This document shows, piece after piece, positions 39,990-48,731 of a stretch of 64,000 nucleotides of DNA; the stretch's first letter is position 1, and the number at the start of each line of letters is the position of its first letter. The position numbers were made by a program, and so were the translations under genes. The notes below the pieces were generated by a model that saw only the letters and a program-made list of their open reading frames with translations, was not told the DNA's origin and searched no databases. This DNA is from Lutispora saccharofermentans (GTDB taxonomy: Bacteria > Bacillota > Clostridia > Lutisporales > Lutisporaceae). Location of the stretch: contig NZ_JAJEKE010000002.1 of assembly GCF_024363565.1 (NCBI RefSeq), positions 372,001 to 436,000 on the forward strand, in the 5' to 3' direction.

Positions 39990-42295
39990 TGGAGAAGAAG
40001 TGTTGTGTAGTCGGTAAAAACGTTAAAAAGCTTGATTCTGTCATAAGAGCTACAGGAGATGCTAAGTATACTACGGATATGTCAGTGCCCAATATGCTTT
40101 TTGGTAAGATATTAAGAAGTCCGCATGCTCATGCCAATATCAAGTCGATAAATACTGAAAAAGCTGAGGCATTGCCGGGCGTAGGAGCAGTTATCACATG
40201 GAAGGATGTTCCCAGAGTGCCTTATTCTACGGCAGGATATCCTAAACATACCATATCCGGTATACTGCCTGTGCCGATGAGTTATCTGGAAGATAAATAC
40301 GTTTTGGATAACAAGGTAAAGTATTATGGCGAGCCTGTAGCAGCAGTCGCAGCCGCCGATGAGAAAACCGCAGAAGAAGCCTTGAAGCTTATAGAAGTAG
40401 AATATGAAGTTTTAGAGGCCGTATTTGATGTTGAAGAGGCAACAAAACCCGATGCGCCGGATGTACATCCGGGCACCCGCAAAAACGTTGCTGATAAAGT
40501 TATAAAAAAAGGCGATGTAGAAAAAGGCTTTGCCGAAGCTTATTATACATTTGAAGATACATTTACAACAGTAGGACAGCAGCATGCCTGTATGGAACCT
40601 TCTGCATCTTTGGCACAGGTTGATGCATCAGGGAAGATCACACTTTGGTCCACCACTCAGGTACCATTCCATATCAGAAGAAATATACATGAAATACTTG
40701 GTATCCCTATGAATAAAATAAGGGTAGTAAAGCCTCCATTGGGGGGAGGATTTGGAGAAAGGCAAATGCTCCAGTATGAGGTAATGTGTGTTTCCCTTGC
40801 TATGAAGGCTAAAAAGCCCGTAAAAATTGTGACATCAAGGGAAGAAAACCTTTCATATTCGACCCAGCGTCACCCTGCAAAGATGAAAATAAAAACGGGA
40901 TTTACCAAGGACGGAATGCTTACTGCAATGCAGGTGGATGTCACTACGAATGCAGGGGCCTATACAGGACATAGCCCTTATGTCACAGGAGCGATGTTCT
41001 CAAAGATACCATACAGATGTGAAAATATTTTATTCAATGCTCACATTGTATATACAAACCTTCCTGACTCCGGAGCTTTTAGAGGCTATGGCAATCCGCA
41101 GATTTCTTTCGCAAGGGAGTGTCACTTTGATAGGGTGGCAAAAGAATTAGGCTTAGATCCTATAGAATTCAGAATTAAGAACTTTGTAAGAGTCGGAGAA
41201 AAAAATCCGTTGGCCCTTTCATCATCTTGGATTCTTGAAGCTAACGGCATTGAAGAATGTTTAAGAAAAGGTGCTAAAGAAATAGGATTCTATGAACCAA
41301 AGGTTAAGCCGGCTGACAAGAATAAGGTAAAAGGAAAAGGACTTTCGGTCGCAATGCACGTAAGCGGAACATCTGCAGAACCGGACTTCTCCTCAGCACA
41401 AATCAGGCTGAATGAAGACGGAACATTAATGGTTCTTATAGGCTCTCCTGATTTAGGACAGGGTTCTGATACATCTTCTGCTCAAGTTGCTGCCGAAACA
41501 GTAGGTGTAAAGATAGAAGATGTCAGCGTATTTTCTTCTGATACGGATTTCACTTCCTTTGATATGGGAAGTTATGCATCGAGACAATCCTATGTTGGAT
41601 TAAATGGTATCAAGAGGGCTGCTCAAAAAGTAAAGGCAGATATTCTAAGATATGCCTTTGAGATGAATCCTAAAATCCATAAAGAGAACCTGGATACGGT
41701 AGATGGCTGGGTAGTACGAAGAGAAAACGGCGAAAAGGTAGTTAAAATATCCGAAGTTGCTTTCTATGCATTGTATCATTCTCCTGATCCAATGCGTATA
41801 GAAGAAAGTGCAAGCTATAGCGCCCAGAACTGTCCTCCGGCGTTGGCGGCTCATTTTGCGGAGGTAGAAGTGGATAAAGAAACCGGAGAAATAAAGATAT
41901 TGCAATATGTGGCAGCTCACGATGTAGGCAGAGCGATAAATCCGTCCATAGTAGAAGGCCAGATCGAAGGGGCCACCGTGCAAGGCATAGGATATGTACT
42001 AAGCGAAGACATGCAGTATGACAAGAATGGAAGGCTGATCAATCGGACTTATACTGATTACAAGGTTCCAAGAGCTCTGGATATACCTGATATAGACAAA
42101 TTCAAATCTATAATAGTTGAATCCTATGAGCCCTCAGGCCCATACGGTGCCAAAAGCGTTGCAGAGATGGGTGTTGCACCGGTGCCTGGAGCTATTGCAA
42201 ATGCTGTTCATGATGCTATAGGAGTAAGGTTCAATGCTTTGCCTATCACAAAAGAGAGAGTGATTGCTGCATTAAAAGAAAAAGAGAATAAATGA
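39989..42295 (+). CDS. Molybdenum hydroxylase, molybdopterin-binding subunit 1
   Basis: From ATG 39989 the protein has 768 residues. It has the a/b hammerhead domain (about 10-115) and the cofactor-binding part: PPLGGGFGERQ, SGAFRGYGNPQ, DLGQGSDTSSAQV (the Gln near molybdenum) and the catalytic glutamate in GPYGAKSVAEMG. All key loops of the xanthine-dehydrogenase superfamily are intact. Oxygen from water would be inserted into a heterocycle such as a purine, or the reverse reaction run. The GGGFGERQ loop form differs from classical XDH (GGFGGKE), so the substrate need not be xanthine. Confidence 0.94.
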   Translation: MEKKCCVVGKNVKKLDSVIRATGDAKYTTDMSVPNMLFGKILRSPHAHANIKSINTEKAEALPGVGAVITWKDVPRVPYSTAGYPKHTISGILPVPMSYLEDKYVLDNKVKYYGEPVAAVAAADEKTAEEALKLIEVEYEVLEAVFDVEEATKPDAPDVHPGTRKNVADKVIKKGDVEKGFAEAYYTFEDTFTTVGQQHACMEPSASLAQVDASGKITLWSTTQVPFHIRRNIHEILGIPMNKIRVVKPPLGGGFGERQMLQYEVMCVSLAMKAKKPVKIVTSREENLSYSTQRHPAKMKIKTGFTKDGMLTAMQVDVTTNAGAYTGHSPYVTGAMFSKIPYRCENILFNAHIVYTNLPDSGAFRGYGNPQISFARECHFDRVAKELGLDPIEFRIKNFVRVGEKNPLALSSSWILEANGIEECLRKGAKEIGFYEPKVKPADKNKVKGKGLSVAMHVSGTSAEPDFSSAQIRLNEDGTLMVLIGSPDLGQGSDTSSAQVAAETVGVKIEDVSVFSSDTDFTSFDMGSYASRQSYVGLNGIKRAAQKVKADILRYAFEMNPKIHKENLDTVDGWVVRRENGEKVVKISEVAFYALYHSPDPMRIEESASYSAQNCPPALAAHFAEVEVDKETGEIKILQYVAAHDVGRAINPSIVEGQIEGATVQGIGYVLSEDMQYDKNGRLINRTYTDYKVPRALDIPDIDKFKSIIVESYEPSGPYGAKSVAEMGVAPVPGAIANAVHDAIGVRFNALPITKERVIAALKEKENK

Positions 42296-42339
42296 TGCTG
42301 GTTTTAAAATTAACCTGTAATGGTTAAGGAGGCGTTTAA

Positions 42340-44679
42340 ATGCGAGTAAATAATTTTAATATAGTAGGTAAAAGGCAAGAAAAGATCGAAGCAAAAATGA
42401 AGGCTACGGGAAAGATGAGATTTACAGGGGATTTGAGGTTCCCTGACATGCTTCACTGCCGTATCCTGCGCAGCCCTTATGCACATGCCGTTGTAAAGAG
42501 CATCGATGTGTCCGGTGCCTTTGAGGTTGAAGGTGTTGTTGATGTGATAACTTATGATGATGTTCCTAAAATATTGAGCATGCACCAGTTTCTGCATGTT
42601 CCTGAGATAATGTTTCATGACAGCTATATATTGGAAAAGCATGTGAGACATGTCGGAGACAGGGTAGCTGCCGTGGCTGCAACCAGCGTTGAAGCTGCTG
42701 AAGAAGCCTTAAATAGGATAAAGGTAGAATATGAAGTGCTCCCCGTTGCTGCAACGGCGGAGGACGCTCTGAAGCCGGATGCCTGTCAAATACATGAGGA
42801 AGCCAAAAAAGGCGATAAATATATTGAATTGAAAGGCAATATTTTAGATTCAACGGATGTAAGCATAGGGGATACGGAAAAAGGTTTTGCAGAATCGGAA
42901 TATATAATAGAAAGAGAATATCGCACTTCTAAGCCGAACCCTGCACCTTTGGAAAGAACTTGTGTAATTTGCGTTCCCAGAGATGATGGAAGATTGGATG
43001 TCTATGCTACATCCCAGGGCATTCATGCTATGCGCATGAATATGTCGCATTCCCTCGGAATCTCTGCAAGCAAACTAAACTGCCACCGCATGTACCTTGG
43101 AGGCGCTTTTGGTGCACATATCCATACAGGCTTTATTGAGAACATCTGTGCCCTGTTGGCTATGAGGACGGGAAAGCCTGTCAGAGGTGAAAAGACAAGA
43201 GAAGAAATGTTTCTGTCCTGCGGCCGCCACCCTATGATCATAAAAGTAAAGGCAGGGTTTAAGAAGGACGGCACCATGCTTGCCCTCCATGCTGACGTTA
43301 CTGATGATACGGGAGCTTATGCCTTCAGCGGAAGTTCCAAGATGTCCCTTGCTGCAGGTACCTGCCTCTCCATGTATAGATGTCCTAACATGAGGATCAC
43401 GGGAGTATCTGTGTATACAAATACCCCTCCGCTGTCGGCAATGCGCGGAGCCGGCAATCCTCAGGGAAACTGGGCCGTTGAAACTATGATGGATGAAGCG
43501 GCAATGGAGCTAGGCATTGATCCGGTTGAGCTGAGATTCAAAAACAATGTCGATGTCGGTGATCTCTTCTATGGCCAGGGTCCTGCTGTAAAGAGCACCA
43601 TCAGGAGCTGCGGAACTTCTGAATTGCTGAACAAAAGCACTGAGATCATGGACTGGTATGACAGGAATAATATGAACCATGTTCCTTATCCGGACAAGCC
43701 ATGGATTCGAAGAGGCATCGGTATGGCGAGAGGCTTCCATACCTCCGGCTGCGGGTCTGAGAAGCCAAATGCGTTCATCATAGATCATAGTGCGGCATTT
43801 ATGAAAATGAATGAAGACGGTACAGCGCAAATAATGAACTCGGCTGCTGATTGCGGTTCAGGATGCCTTAGCTCACATGCGGCTTTGGCGGCTGAAATCA
43901 TAGGACTTAAATATGAAGATGTGATGGTTAACCAGGGAGATACCGATACCACACCATTTGACGGTGCGACCCACGCAAGCCGGGGACTTTACGGATCGGG
44001 ACAGCCTATAGTCAAATGTGCGGAGGAACTTCATGCTAAGCTTCTTGAATGGGGAGCCAGGTTGTTCCAGTGCGGCCCGGAAGACCTGGAGATCAAGGAT
44101 AGCAAAATATATATCCATAATAAGCCTGAAGATTCCAGACCTGTTGCTGATGTGGTGCGTGCGGCTCATTTCAAAGGCTGGGGGGTTGCAGCCTCCAATG
44201 CGAGTGTAAGGCCGAATGCATGCCCGCCTCACTTTGTAACAATATTTGTAGAAATTGAGGTCAATACTTTGACGGGTATGGTTAAGGTCGTGCGCGCATT
44301 GAGCGGAGTAGATGCAGGCACAATAATAAATGCAAATAATGTAGAGGGGCAAGTCACCGGCGGTATGCATATGGGTTTGGGTTTTGCCCTTATGGAAGAT
44401 ACATTGTTTGATAAAGGGACAGGCAAGCTGCTGACTCCTAATTTTTCGAAATATCATCTGTTGACATCCATGGACATGCCGGAGGTCGAAATGATTTTTG
44501 CAGGCACTTATGAACCTACAGGGCCTCTCGGGGCCAAAGCCATAGGGGAAGGAGTTACGAATCCTGTTGCCGCCGCTGTCGGCAATGCGATATATAATGC
44601 CTGCGGAATTCGTATCAGAGATCTTCCCTGCACACCTGAAAAAATAATAAAAGCCTTAAAAGAAAAGAATGAGGCTTAA
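42340..44679 (+). CDS. Molybdenum hydroxylase, molybdopterin-binding subunit 2 (atypical loop)
   Basis: 779 residues, with AAGGAGG before the ATG. The fold is clear: hammerhead start GKMRFTGDLRFPDMLHCRIL, PPLSAMRGAGNPQGN, and the C-terminal catalytic glutamate in GPLGAKAIGEG. Two loops deviate: GGAFGAHIHTG in place of GGGFG-x-x-Q, and DCGSGCLSSHA where relatives have DxGQGxxT. The missing Gln normally contacts the apical molybdenum oxygen. So this subunit either uses another residue, has a different cofactor geometry, or acts on an unusual substrate. Last of the first hydroxylase run; a 519-base repeat region follows. Confidence 0.92.
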   Translation: MRVNNFNIVGKRQEKIEAKMKATGKMRFTGDLRFPDMLHCRILRSPYAHAVVKSIDVSGAFEVEGVVDVITYDDVPKILSMHQFLHVPEIMFHDSYILEKHVRHVGDRVAAVAATSVEAAEEALNRIKVEYEVLPVAATAEDALKPDACQIHEEAKKGDKYIELKGNILDSTDVSIGDTEKGFAESEYIIEREYRTSKPNPAPLERTCVICVPRDDGRLDVYATSQGIHAMRMNMSHSLGISASKLNCHRMYLGGAFGAHIHTGFIENICALLAMRTGKPVRGEKTREEMFLSCGRHPMIIKVKAGFKKDGTMLALHADVTDDTGAYAFSGSSKMSLAAGTCLSMYRCPNMRITGVSVYTNTPPLSAMRGAGNPQGNWAVETMMDEAAMELGIDPVELRFKNNVDVGDLFYGQGPAVKSTIRSCGTSELLNKSTEIMDWYDRNNMNHVPYPDKPWIRRGIGMARGFHTSGCGSEKPNAFIIDHSAAFMKMNEDGTAQIMNSAADCGSGCLSSHAALAAEIIGLKYEDVMVNQGDTDTTPFDGATHASRGLYGSGQPIVKCAEELHAKLLEWGARLFQCGPEDLEIKDSKIYIHNKPEDSRPVADVVRAAHFKGWGVAASNASVRPNACPPHFVTIFVEIEVNTLTGMVKVVRALSGVDAGTIINANNVEGQVTGGMHMGLGFALMEDTLFDKGTGKLLTPNFSKYHLLTSMDMPEVEMIFAGTYEPTGPLGAKAIGEGVTNPVAAAVGNAIYNACGIRIRDLPCTPEKIIKALKEKNEA

Positions 44680-44712
44680 TAAATAAAAAATGCGACATAC
44701 GGGGGGAGGAAA

Positions 44713-45102
44713 ACGGGGAACACGGATTTTCACGGAATCTTTCACGGATTAACACGGCGGGGTTATTTTTGAAACCACTAAAAGTCACGAAAGGACACAC
44801 TAAATGACACGAAATGGGTAAAAAAAGCTATAGTCAAGCTTGTCATCCTGAAGATTCTTCGCCTATGCTCAGAATTCTCATGCGGTGTCCGCACAACGAT
44901 AAACGAAAGCAGTCGCGGTCATTCTGAAGGAGCCTGCGACTGAAGAATCTCAAATTAGATCCTTCGGGCATAGCCCTCAGGATGACAAGGTCGCTGGACT
45001 TTCATAGCAATAACCGCAGTGTAAGGGTTTTATGATATTATATAAAAATTCCTCTGTGCTAATCCGTGCTAAAATCCGTGTAAATCCGTGTTCTCCGTTC
45101 CC
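44713..45102. repeat. Outer inverted repeat of CACGGATT units (MITE-like)
   Basis: The left end GGGAACACGGATTTTCACGG then AATCTTTCACGGATTAACAC is matched in inverted form by the right end AATCCGTGCTAAAATCCGTG then TAAATCCGTGTTCTCCG. Such CACGGATT repeats occur dispersed in many bacterial genomes. No transposase is inside. Confidence 0.7.
44841..44987. repeat. Inner palindromic repeat (TGTCATCCTGA family)
   Basis: TGTCATCCTGA (44841-44851) and TCAGGATGACA (44977-44987) are exact inverted arms. Inside are AGATTCTTCG/GAAGAATCT pairings. This resembles the widely scattered TCATTCTGA-AAGAATCT repeats of clostridia and other phyla. Confidence 0.75.
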
Positions 45103-45126
45103 TTTGACCCAAAAGGAATACCTAAA

Positions 45127-45157
45127 TCTAGAGATTAGTGACTGGCGACTAGTGACT
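45127..45157 (+). repeat. Short AGTGACT direct repeat
   Basis: ATCTAGAGATTAGTGACTGG followed by CGACTAGTGACTAA contains TAGTGACT twice within 20 bases. A simple filler-like repeat just before the hydantoinase-like gene. Confidence 0.55.
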
Positions 45158-45198
45158 AAATTAAAATACAGAGTTGAAAATAAGGAGACTGATTATAT

Positions 45199-46578
45199 AT
45201 GGTAGATTTAGTTATAAAGAATGCTCATGTTGTTACGCCTGCCAATATTTTTTTGGGCGGAGTAGCAATAGAGAATGGTAAAATAGCAGCTGTTGCTTCT
45301 GACGGTTCCTTGCCGGAGGCAAAAGAAGTCATTGACGGAAAAGGAAATTACCTCATACCGGGAGGCGTGGACCCTCATGTTCATATACGTTTCCCTGGAG
45401 GAGCCCACAGGGAGAATTTCAAAACCGGCACTGAAGCCGCGGCAGCAGGTGGTATAACCACCATAATAGAGCATCCCATCTCAAATCCCCCTCAGTATTC
45501 GGTTGAGATCCTGAATAGAAGAGTTGAGGCTGTTAAAGAGCAGGCTATTGTGGATGTAGCCTTTTTAGGTGCGGCAGGAGGCGGCCATTTAGATAAGATC
45601 GGTGAAATAGGCAAAGCCGGTATAGTCGGCTATAAAACCTTCCTCCATGATGCACCTGAAGGAAGGACAAGCGAATTTGAGGGCCTTACGAGCAAGAATA
45701 ATTTTGAACTCAATGAAGTATTAAAGGAAATAAAAAAGACATCACTTTTAGCATCTGCTCATGCGGAAGATAATGATCTGGTTTCCGGAGGTATTGCTAA
45801 ACTTAGAAAAGAAGGAAAAACATATCCAAAGGCACACTGTGAATCCCGCCCTGCTATCGTTGAGGTGCTTGCTGTTGAAAGACTTATAAGGCTTGCAAAA
45901 GAAAACGGGACAAGATTATACCTTGTTCATATGTCAACTCCGGAAGCAGTTGAGTTAGCTAAGAGAGCAAGACAGGAAGGCCAGGAAATTTATATTGAGA
46001 CATGTCCTCATTATTTATATCTTGCTGACGACGCTCTCGATAAGTTTGGCACCTATGCAAAATGCAATCCTGCATTGAGAGACAAGGATCGAGTTGCCAA
46101 GATGTGGGATTATATCAAAGACGGAACAATCGATACAATAGGCAGCGACCATGCTCCATATACGGTTGAAGAGAAGGAGAAGAAAAAGGAAGATATATTT
46201 GTGGCACCTTCCGGTTTCCCCGGGATTGAAACGAGCATGCCCCTTATGTTTACGGCAGCAAAAGAAAACAAAATATCCATTGATAGAGCGGTCAAGCTTT
46301 TATCTACCAATCCAAGTAAAATATTTGGATTGTATCCTAAAAAGGGTGCAATATGCCCTGGAGCGGATGCAGACCTTGTGCTGATCGATCCTGATGAAGG
46401 ATATACGATTCATGCAGGCGAAATGTTTACCAAAGCCCGTGATGTTGCAAAGGTATTTGAAGGAAAGCGCGTATACGGAAAAATAAAGAAAACCATACTT
46501 AGAGGCAAGGTTGTTTTCGATGAAGGCAAGATACTTGCAAAACCCGGATATGGCCAATGGGTGGTGCCGGTTAAATAA
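45199..46578 (+). CDS. Allantoinase/dihydropyrimidinase-like cyclic amidohydrolase
   Basis: 459 residues, with AAGGAG before the start. Metal ligands of the family: DPHVHIRFPGG (HxH), the carboxylated Lys in VGYKTFLHDA, His in LASAHAED and in LYLVHMSTPEA, and Asp in IGSDHAPY. The first part (TEAAAAGGITTIIEHPISNP) is closer to allantoinases than to dihydroorotases. The enzyme opens a cyclic ureide such as allantoin, a hydantoin or a dihydropyrimidine. An M20 carbamoylase gene comes 36 bases later, so the pair would free the amino-acid or ureido product. Confidence 0.9.
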   Translation: MVDLVIKNAHVVTPANIFLGGVAIENGKIAAVASDGSLPEAKEVIDGKGNYLIPGGVDPHVHIRFPGGAHRENFKTGTEAAAAGGITTIIEHPISNPPQYSVEILNRRVEAVKEQAIVDVAFLGAAGGGHLDKIGEIGKAGIVGYKTFLHDAPEGRTSEFEGLTSKNNFELNEVLKEIKKTSLLASAHAEDNDLVSGGIAKLRKEGKTYPKAHCESRPAIVEVLAVERLIRLAKENGTRLYLVHMSTPEAVELAKRARQEGQEIYIETCPHYLYLADDALDKFGTYAKCNPALRDKDRVAKMWDYIKDGTIDTIGSDHAPYTVEEKEKKKEDIFVAPSGFPGIETSMPLMFTAAKENKISIDRAVKLLSTNPSKIFGLYPKKGAICPGADADLVLIDPDEGYTIHAGEMFTKARDVAKVFEGKRVYGKIKKTILRGKVVFDEGKILAKPGYGQWVVPVK

Positions 46579-46614
46579 AAGCATTAGGATATATGCTATT
46601 GGGAGGTTTACGAT

Positions 46615-47811
46615 ATGATCAAGATCAATGGGGCCCGACTTATAGAAGATCTCGAAAATCAAGGGAAAATAGGCTGGAAGAAAGGCGAGGGCCTTTTTAG
46701 AGAAGCATATTCGGAGGACTACATAAAAGTCAGAGATTATGTTGAGCGAAGGATGAAGGAAGCAGGTCTAAAAACCCGCGTGGATACTGTAGGAAATATC
46801 TTCGGCAGATTGGAAGGAAGAGATTCAAAGGCGAAGACTATCCTGACCGGTTCACATCTTGATGCAGTCAAGGCCGGAGGGATGCTTGACGGTGCATATG
46901 GTGTTATAGCCGGTCTCGAAGCCCTTAGAACCTTAAAAGAATCGGGAGTGCAGCCCAGGCATTCTATAGAAGCAGTCGGGTTTATAGCAGAAGAAGGCGG
47001 ACCGTTAGGCGGGACATATGGAAGCAGAGCGTTTACAGGTCAGATGGAAACGCCCCCGTCGGACGAAGTTCTGGAGAGTTATGGTATGAAAAAAAAGGAT
47101 ATTGCCGATGCAAGGGCAGATATTGAAAGCTATGCAGCATTTATGGAGCTTCATATAGAGCAGGGACCTGTTCTCTGGCGCAAAAAAATCCCTATAGGAA
47201 TACCCACTGCCATTGTGGGAATAACCAGGTATAAGGGCTGCGTATCGGGGGAAGCCAATCATGCCGGCACAACTCCAATGCTGGAACGCAAGGATGCGGT
47301 ATATCAAACTGTTGTACTCCTTCATGAGTGGCTTGAATATATGAGGGCCCAGGAAAATATGGTCTGCAATATTGGATATATTGATGTAGAGCCCGGTCAG
47401 ATAGGAATAGTTCCCGGCGAAACCAGGTTTGGAATAGAGATACGTTCAACAGAAAAGGAAAATACACATAATGCTGTAAATAAATTAAAGGAGATATTCT
47501 CAAAAGCCGAGATATGCACAGCTAATGTTGAACTCTGGGTTGATAAACCTCCTGTCAAGCTTGATGAAAAAGTCATTGATGCTATAGAAGGAGTAAGCCG
47601 TGAGCTTGATATAGAGTGCATGAGGATGCCGAGCGGGGCTTCCCATGACGCAAGCCCTCTTGCCCGCGTAATGCCTGCAGGCATGATATTCGTTCCGAGC
47701 ATAAATGGCATAAGCCATAACAAAGAAGAATCTACTGAAAAAGAAGATCTGATAAAAGGAGCTGCTGTTCTTGCCAACACATTGCTGAAGCTGGATACGA
47801 TTTTGGCATAA
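46615..47811 (+). CDS. M20-family N-carbamoyl/allantoate amidohydrolase
   Basis: 398 residues, with GGGAGG before the ATG. Motifs of the AllC/HyuC group: LTGSHLDAVKAGGMLDGAYG (first metal ligands), AEEGGPLGGTYGSRA, FMELHIEQGPVL, PSGASHDASPLA and SINGISHNKEES (last His ligand). It cleaves a carbamoyl or ureido group to release ammonia and carbon dioxide, the step after ring opening. Its stop overlaps the ATG of the ModE-like gene (TAATG), tying molybdenum regulation to the operon. Confidence 0.9.
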   Translation: MIKINGARLIEDLENQGKIGWKKGEGLFREAYSEDYIKVRDYVERRMKEAGLKTRVDTVGNIFGRLEGRDSKAKTILTGSHLDAVKAGGMLDGAYGVIAGLEALRTLKESGVQPRHSIEAVGFIAEEGGPLGGTYGSRAFTGQMETPPSDEVLESYGMKKKDIADARADIESYAAFMELHIEQGPVLWRKKIPIGIPTAIVGITRYKGCVSGEANHAGTTPMLERKDAVYQTVVLLHEWLEYMRAQENMVCNIGYIDVEPGQIGIVPGETRFGIEIRSTEKENTHNAVNKLKEIFSKAEICTANVELWVDKPPVKLDEKVIDAIEGVSRELDIECMRMPSGASHDASPLARVMPAGMIFVPSINGISHNKEESTEKEDLIKGAAVLANTLLKLDTILA

Positions 47812-48149
47812 TGAAGCTTGAGAGTCGTTTCTGGCTGGAAGAGGACGGCGTGAAGGTGTTTGGGAAGGGGCCTCTGATACTTCTTGAAGCAGTAGATAAG
47901 CTGGGTACCCTCAATAAGGCTGCAAATAAGCTTGATATGTCCTACAGCAAGGCATGGTCCATGATAAAAAGAGCGGAGGCTAAATTGGGCTTTTCGCTTC
48001 TTGAACGACACACCGGAGGCATAGAAGGCGGTGGGTCTGACTTAACACCTGAAGCCAGAGCCTTGATCAAAAGCTATAGGAATTTTTGCAAAGAAGCCGA
48101 TAACATTTTGGATGAACTGTATAATAAGCATTTTGAAAATGGGTTTTAA
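47811..48149 (+). CDS. ModE-type DNA-binding domain protein (no molybdate-binding part)
   Basis: 112 residues. MKLESRFWLEEDGVKVFGKG and ILLEAVDKLGTLNKAANKLD then MSYSKAWSMIKRAEAKLGFS form the LysR-like winged helix characteristic of ModE; LTPEARALIKSYRNFCKEAD is the dimer helix. The C-terminal TOBE/Mop domains that bind molybdate in E. coli ModE are absent, so metal sensing must use another part or partner. A perfect ModE-type box lies 10 bases past its stop and another at 52063-52086, so it very likely controls both flanking operons. Confidence 0.9.
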   Translation: MKLESRFWLEEDGVKVFGKGPLILLEAVDKLGTLNKAANKLDMSYSKAWSMIKRAEAKLGFSLLERHTGGIEGGGSDLTPEARALIKSYRNFCKEADNILDELYNKHFENGF

Positions 48150-48159
48150 TTTTTGCTGT

Positions 48160-48183
48160 CGTTATTTTATTTAAAAGATAACG
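48160..48183. promoter_or_regulatory. ModE-type box 1
   Basis: CGTTAT-N12-ATAACG, with the same half-sites and 12-base centre as I recall for the E. coli modA operator. It lies about 35 bases before the ribosome site of the third hydroxylase operon. Confidence 0.8.
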
Positions 48184-48220
48184 GGGATCGGAATAGGGAA
48201 ATTAATAAGGAGTGAGTCTG

Positions 48221-48730
48221 GTGGGCAATCAAACATCCCATATCCATATATATATTAATGGAAAAGAGTATGAGTCGGATATATCGCCTAATTTGACGCT
48301 TTTAGATTTTTTAAGGGAAAATATCGGACTCAAGGGAACAAAGAAAGGCTGCGACAGCGGCCATTGCGGTGCGTGTACCGTATTGCTCGATGGAAAGCCT
48401 GTAAATTCCTGCATGCTTTTGGCCGTGCAGGCCGATGACAAGAGGGTAACCACAATAGAAGGACTGAATGGAGGGGGAAAGCTTCACCCTATCCAGCAAG
48501 CCTTTATAGAAGAAAATGCAGTTCAATGCGGATTTTGTACACCCGGCATGATCATGTCTGCAAAAGGCTTGCTGGACAAGAACTCTAATCCTACTGATTT
48601 ACAGATAAAAGAAGCTCTTTCGGGAAACCTCTGCAGATGTACCGGATATACAAAGATAATAAAAGCAGTAAAAAATGCAGCAGATAAACTCAATAATGAA
48701 GAGAAGCATTCTAAATTGGAGGAAAAGTAA
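48221..48730 (+). CDS. Molybdenum hydroxylase, 2Fe-2S subunit 3
   Basis: From GTG 48221 (AAGGAG eight bases upstream) about 169 residues; an upstream GTG at 48212 overlaps the ribosome site. Ligands: KGCDSGHCGACTVLLDGKPV and NSCM, then VQCGFCTPGMIMSA and GNLCRCTGY. It leads the ModE-box operon of small, large and FAD subunits, an order like hcrC-hcrA-hcrB-type sets. Confidence 0.94.
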   Translation: MGNQTSHIHIYINGKEYESDISPNLTLLDFLRENIGLKGTKKGCDSGHCGACTVLLDGKPVNSCMLLAVQADDKRVTTIEGLNGGGKLHPIQQAFIEENAVQCGFCTPGMIMSAKGLLDKNSNPTDLQIKEALSGNLCRCTGYTKIIKAVKNAADKLNNEEKHSKLEEK

Positions 48731-48731
48731 T

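Larger units (their letters stand above)
44680..45198. other. Intergenic region filled by nested interspersed repeats
   Basis: No gene. The stretch consists of an outer inverted repeat of CACGGATT units, an inner palindromic repeat of the TGTCATCCTGA type and a short direct repeat at the right. The subparts are listed separately. Confidence 0.7.
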
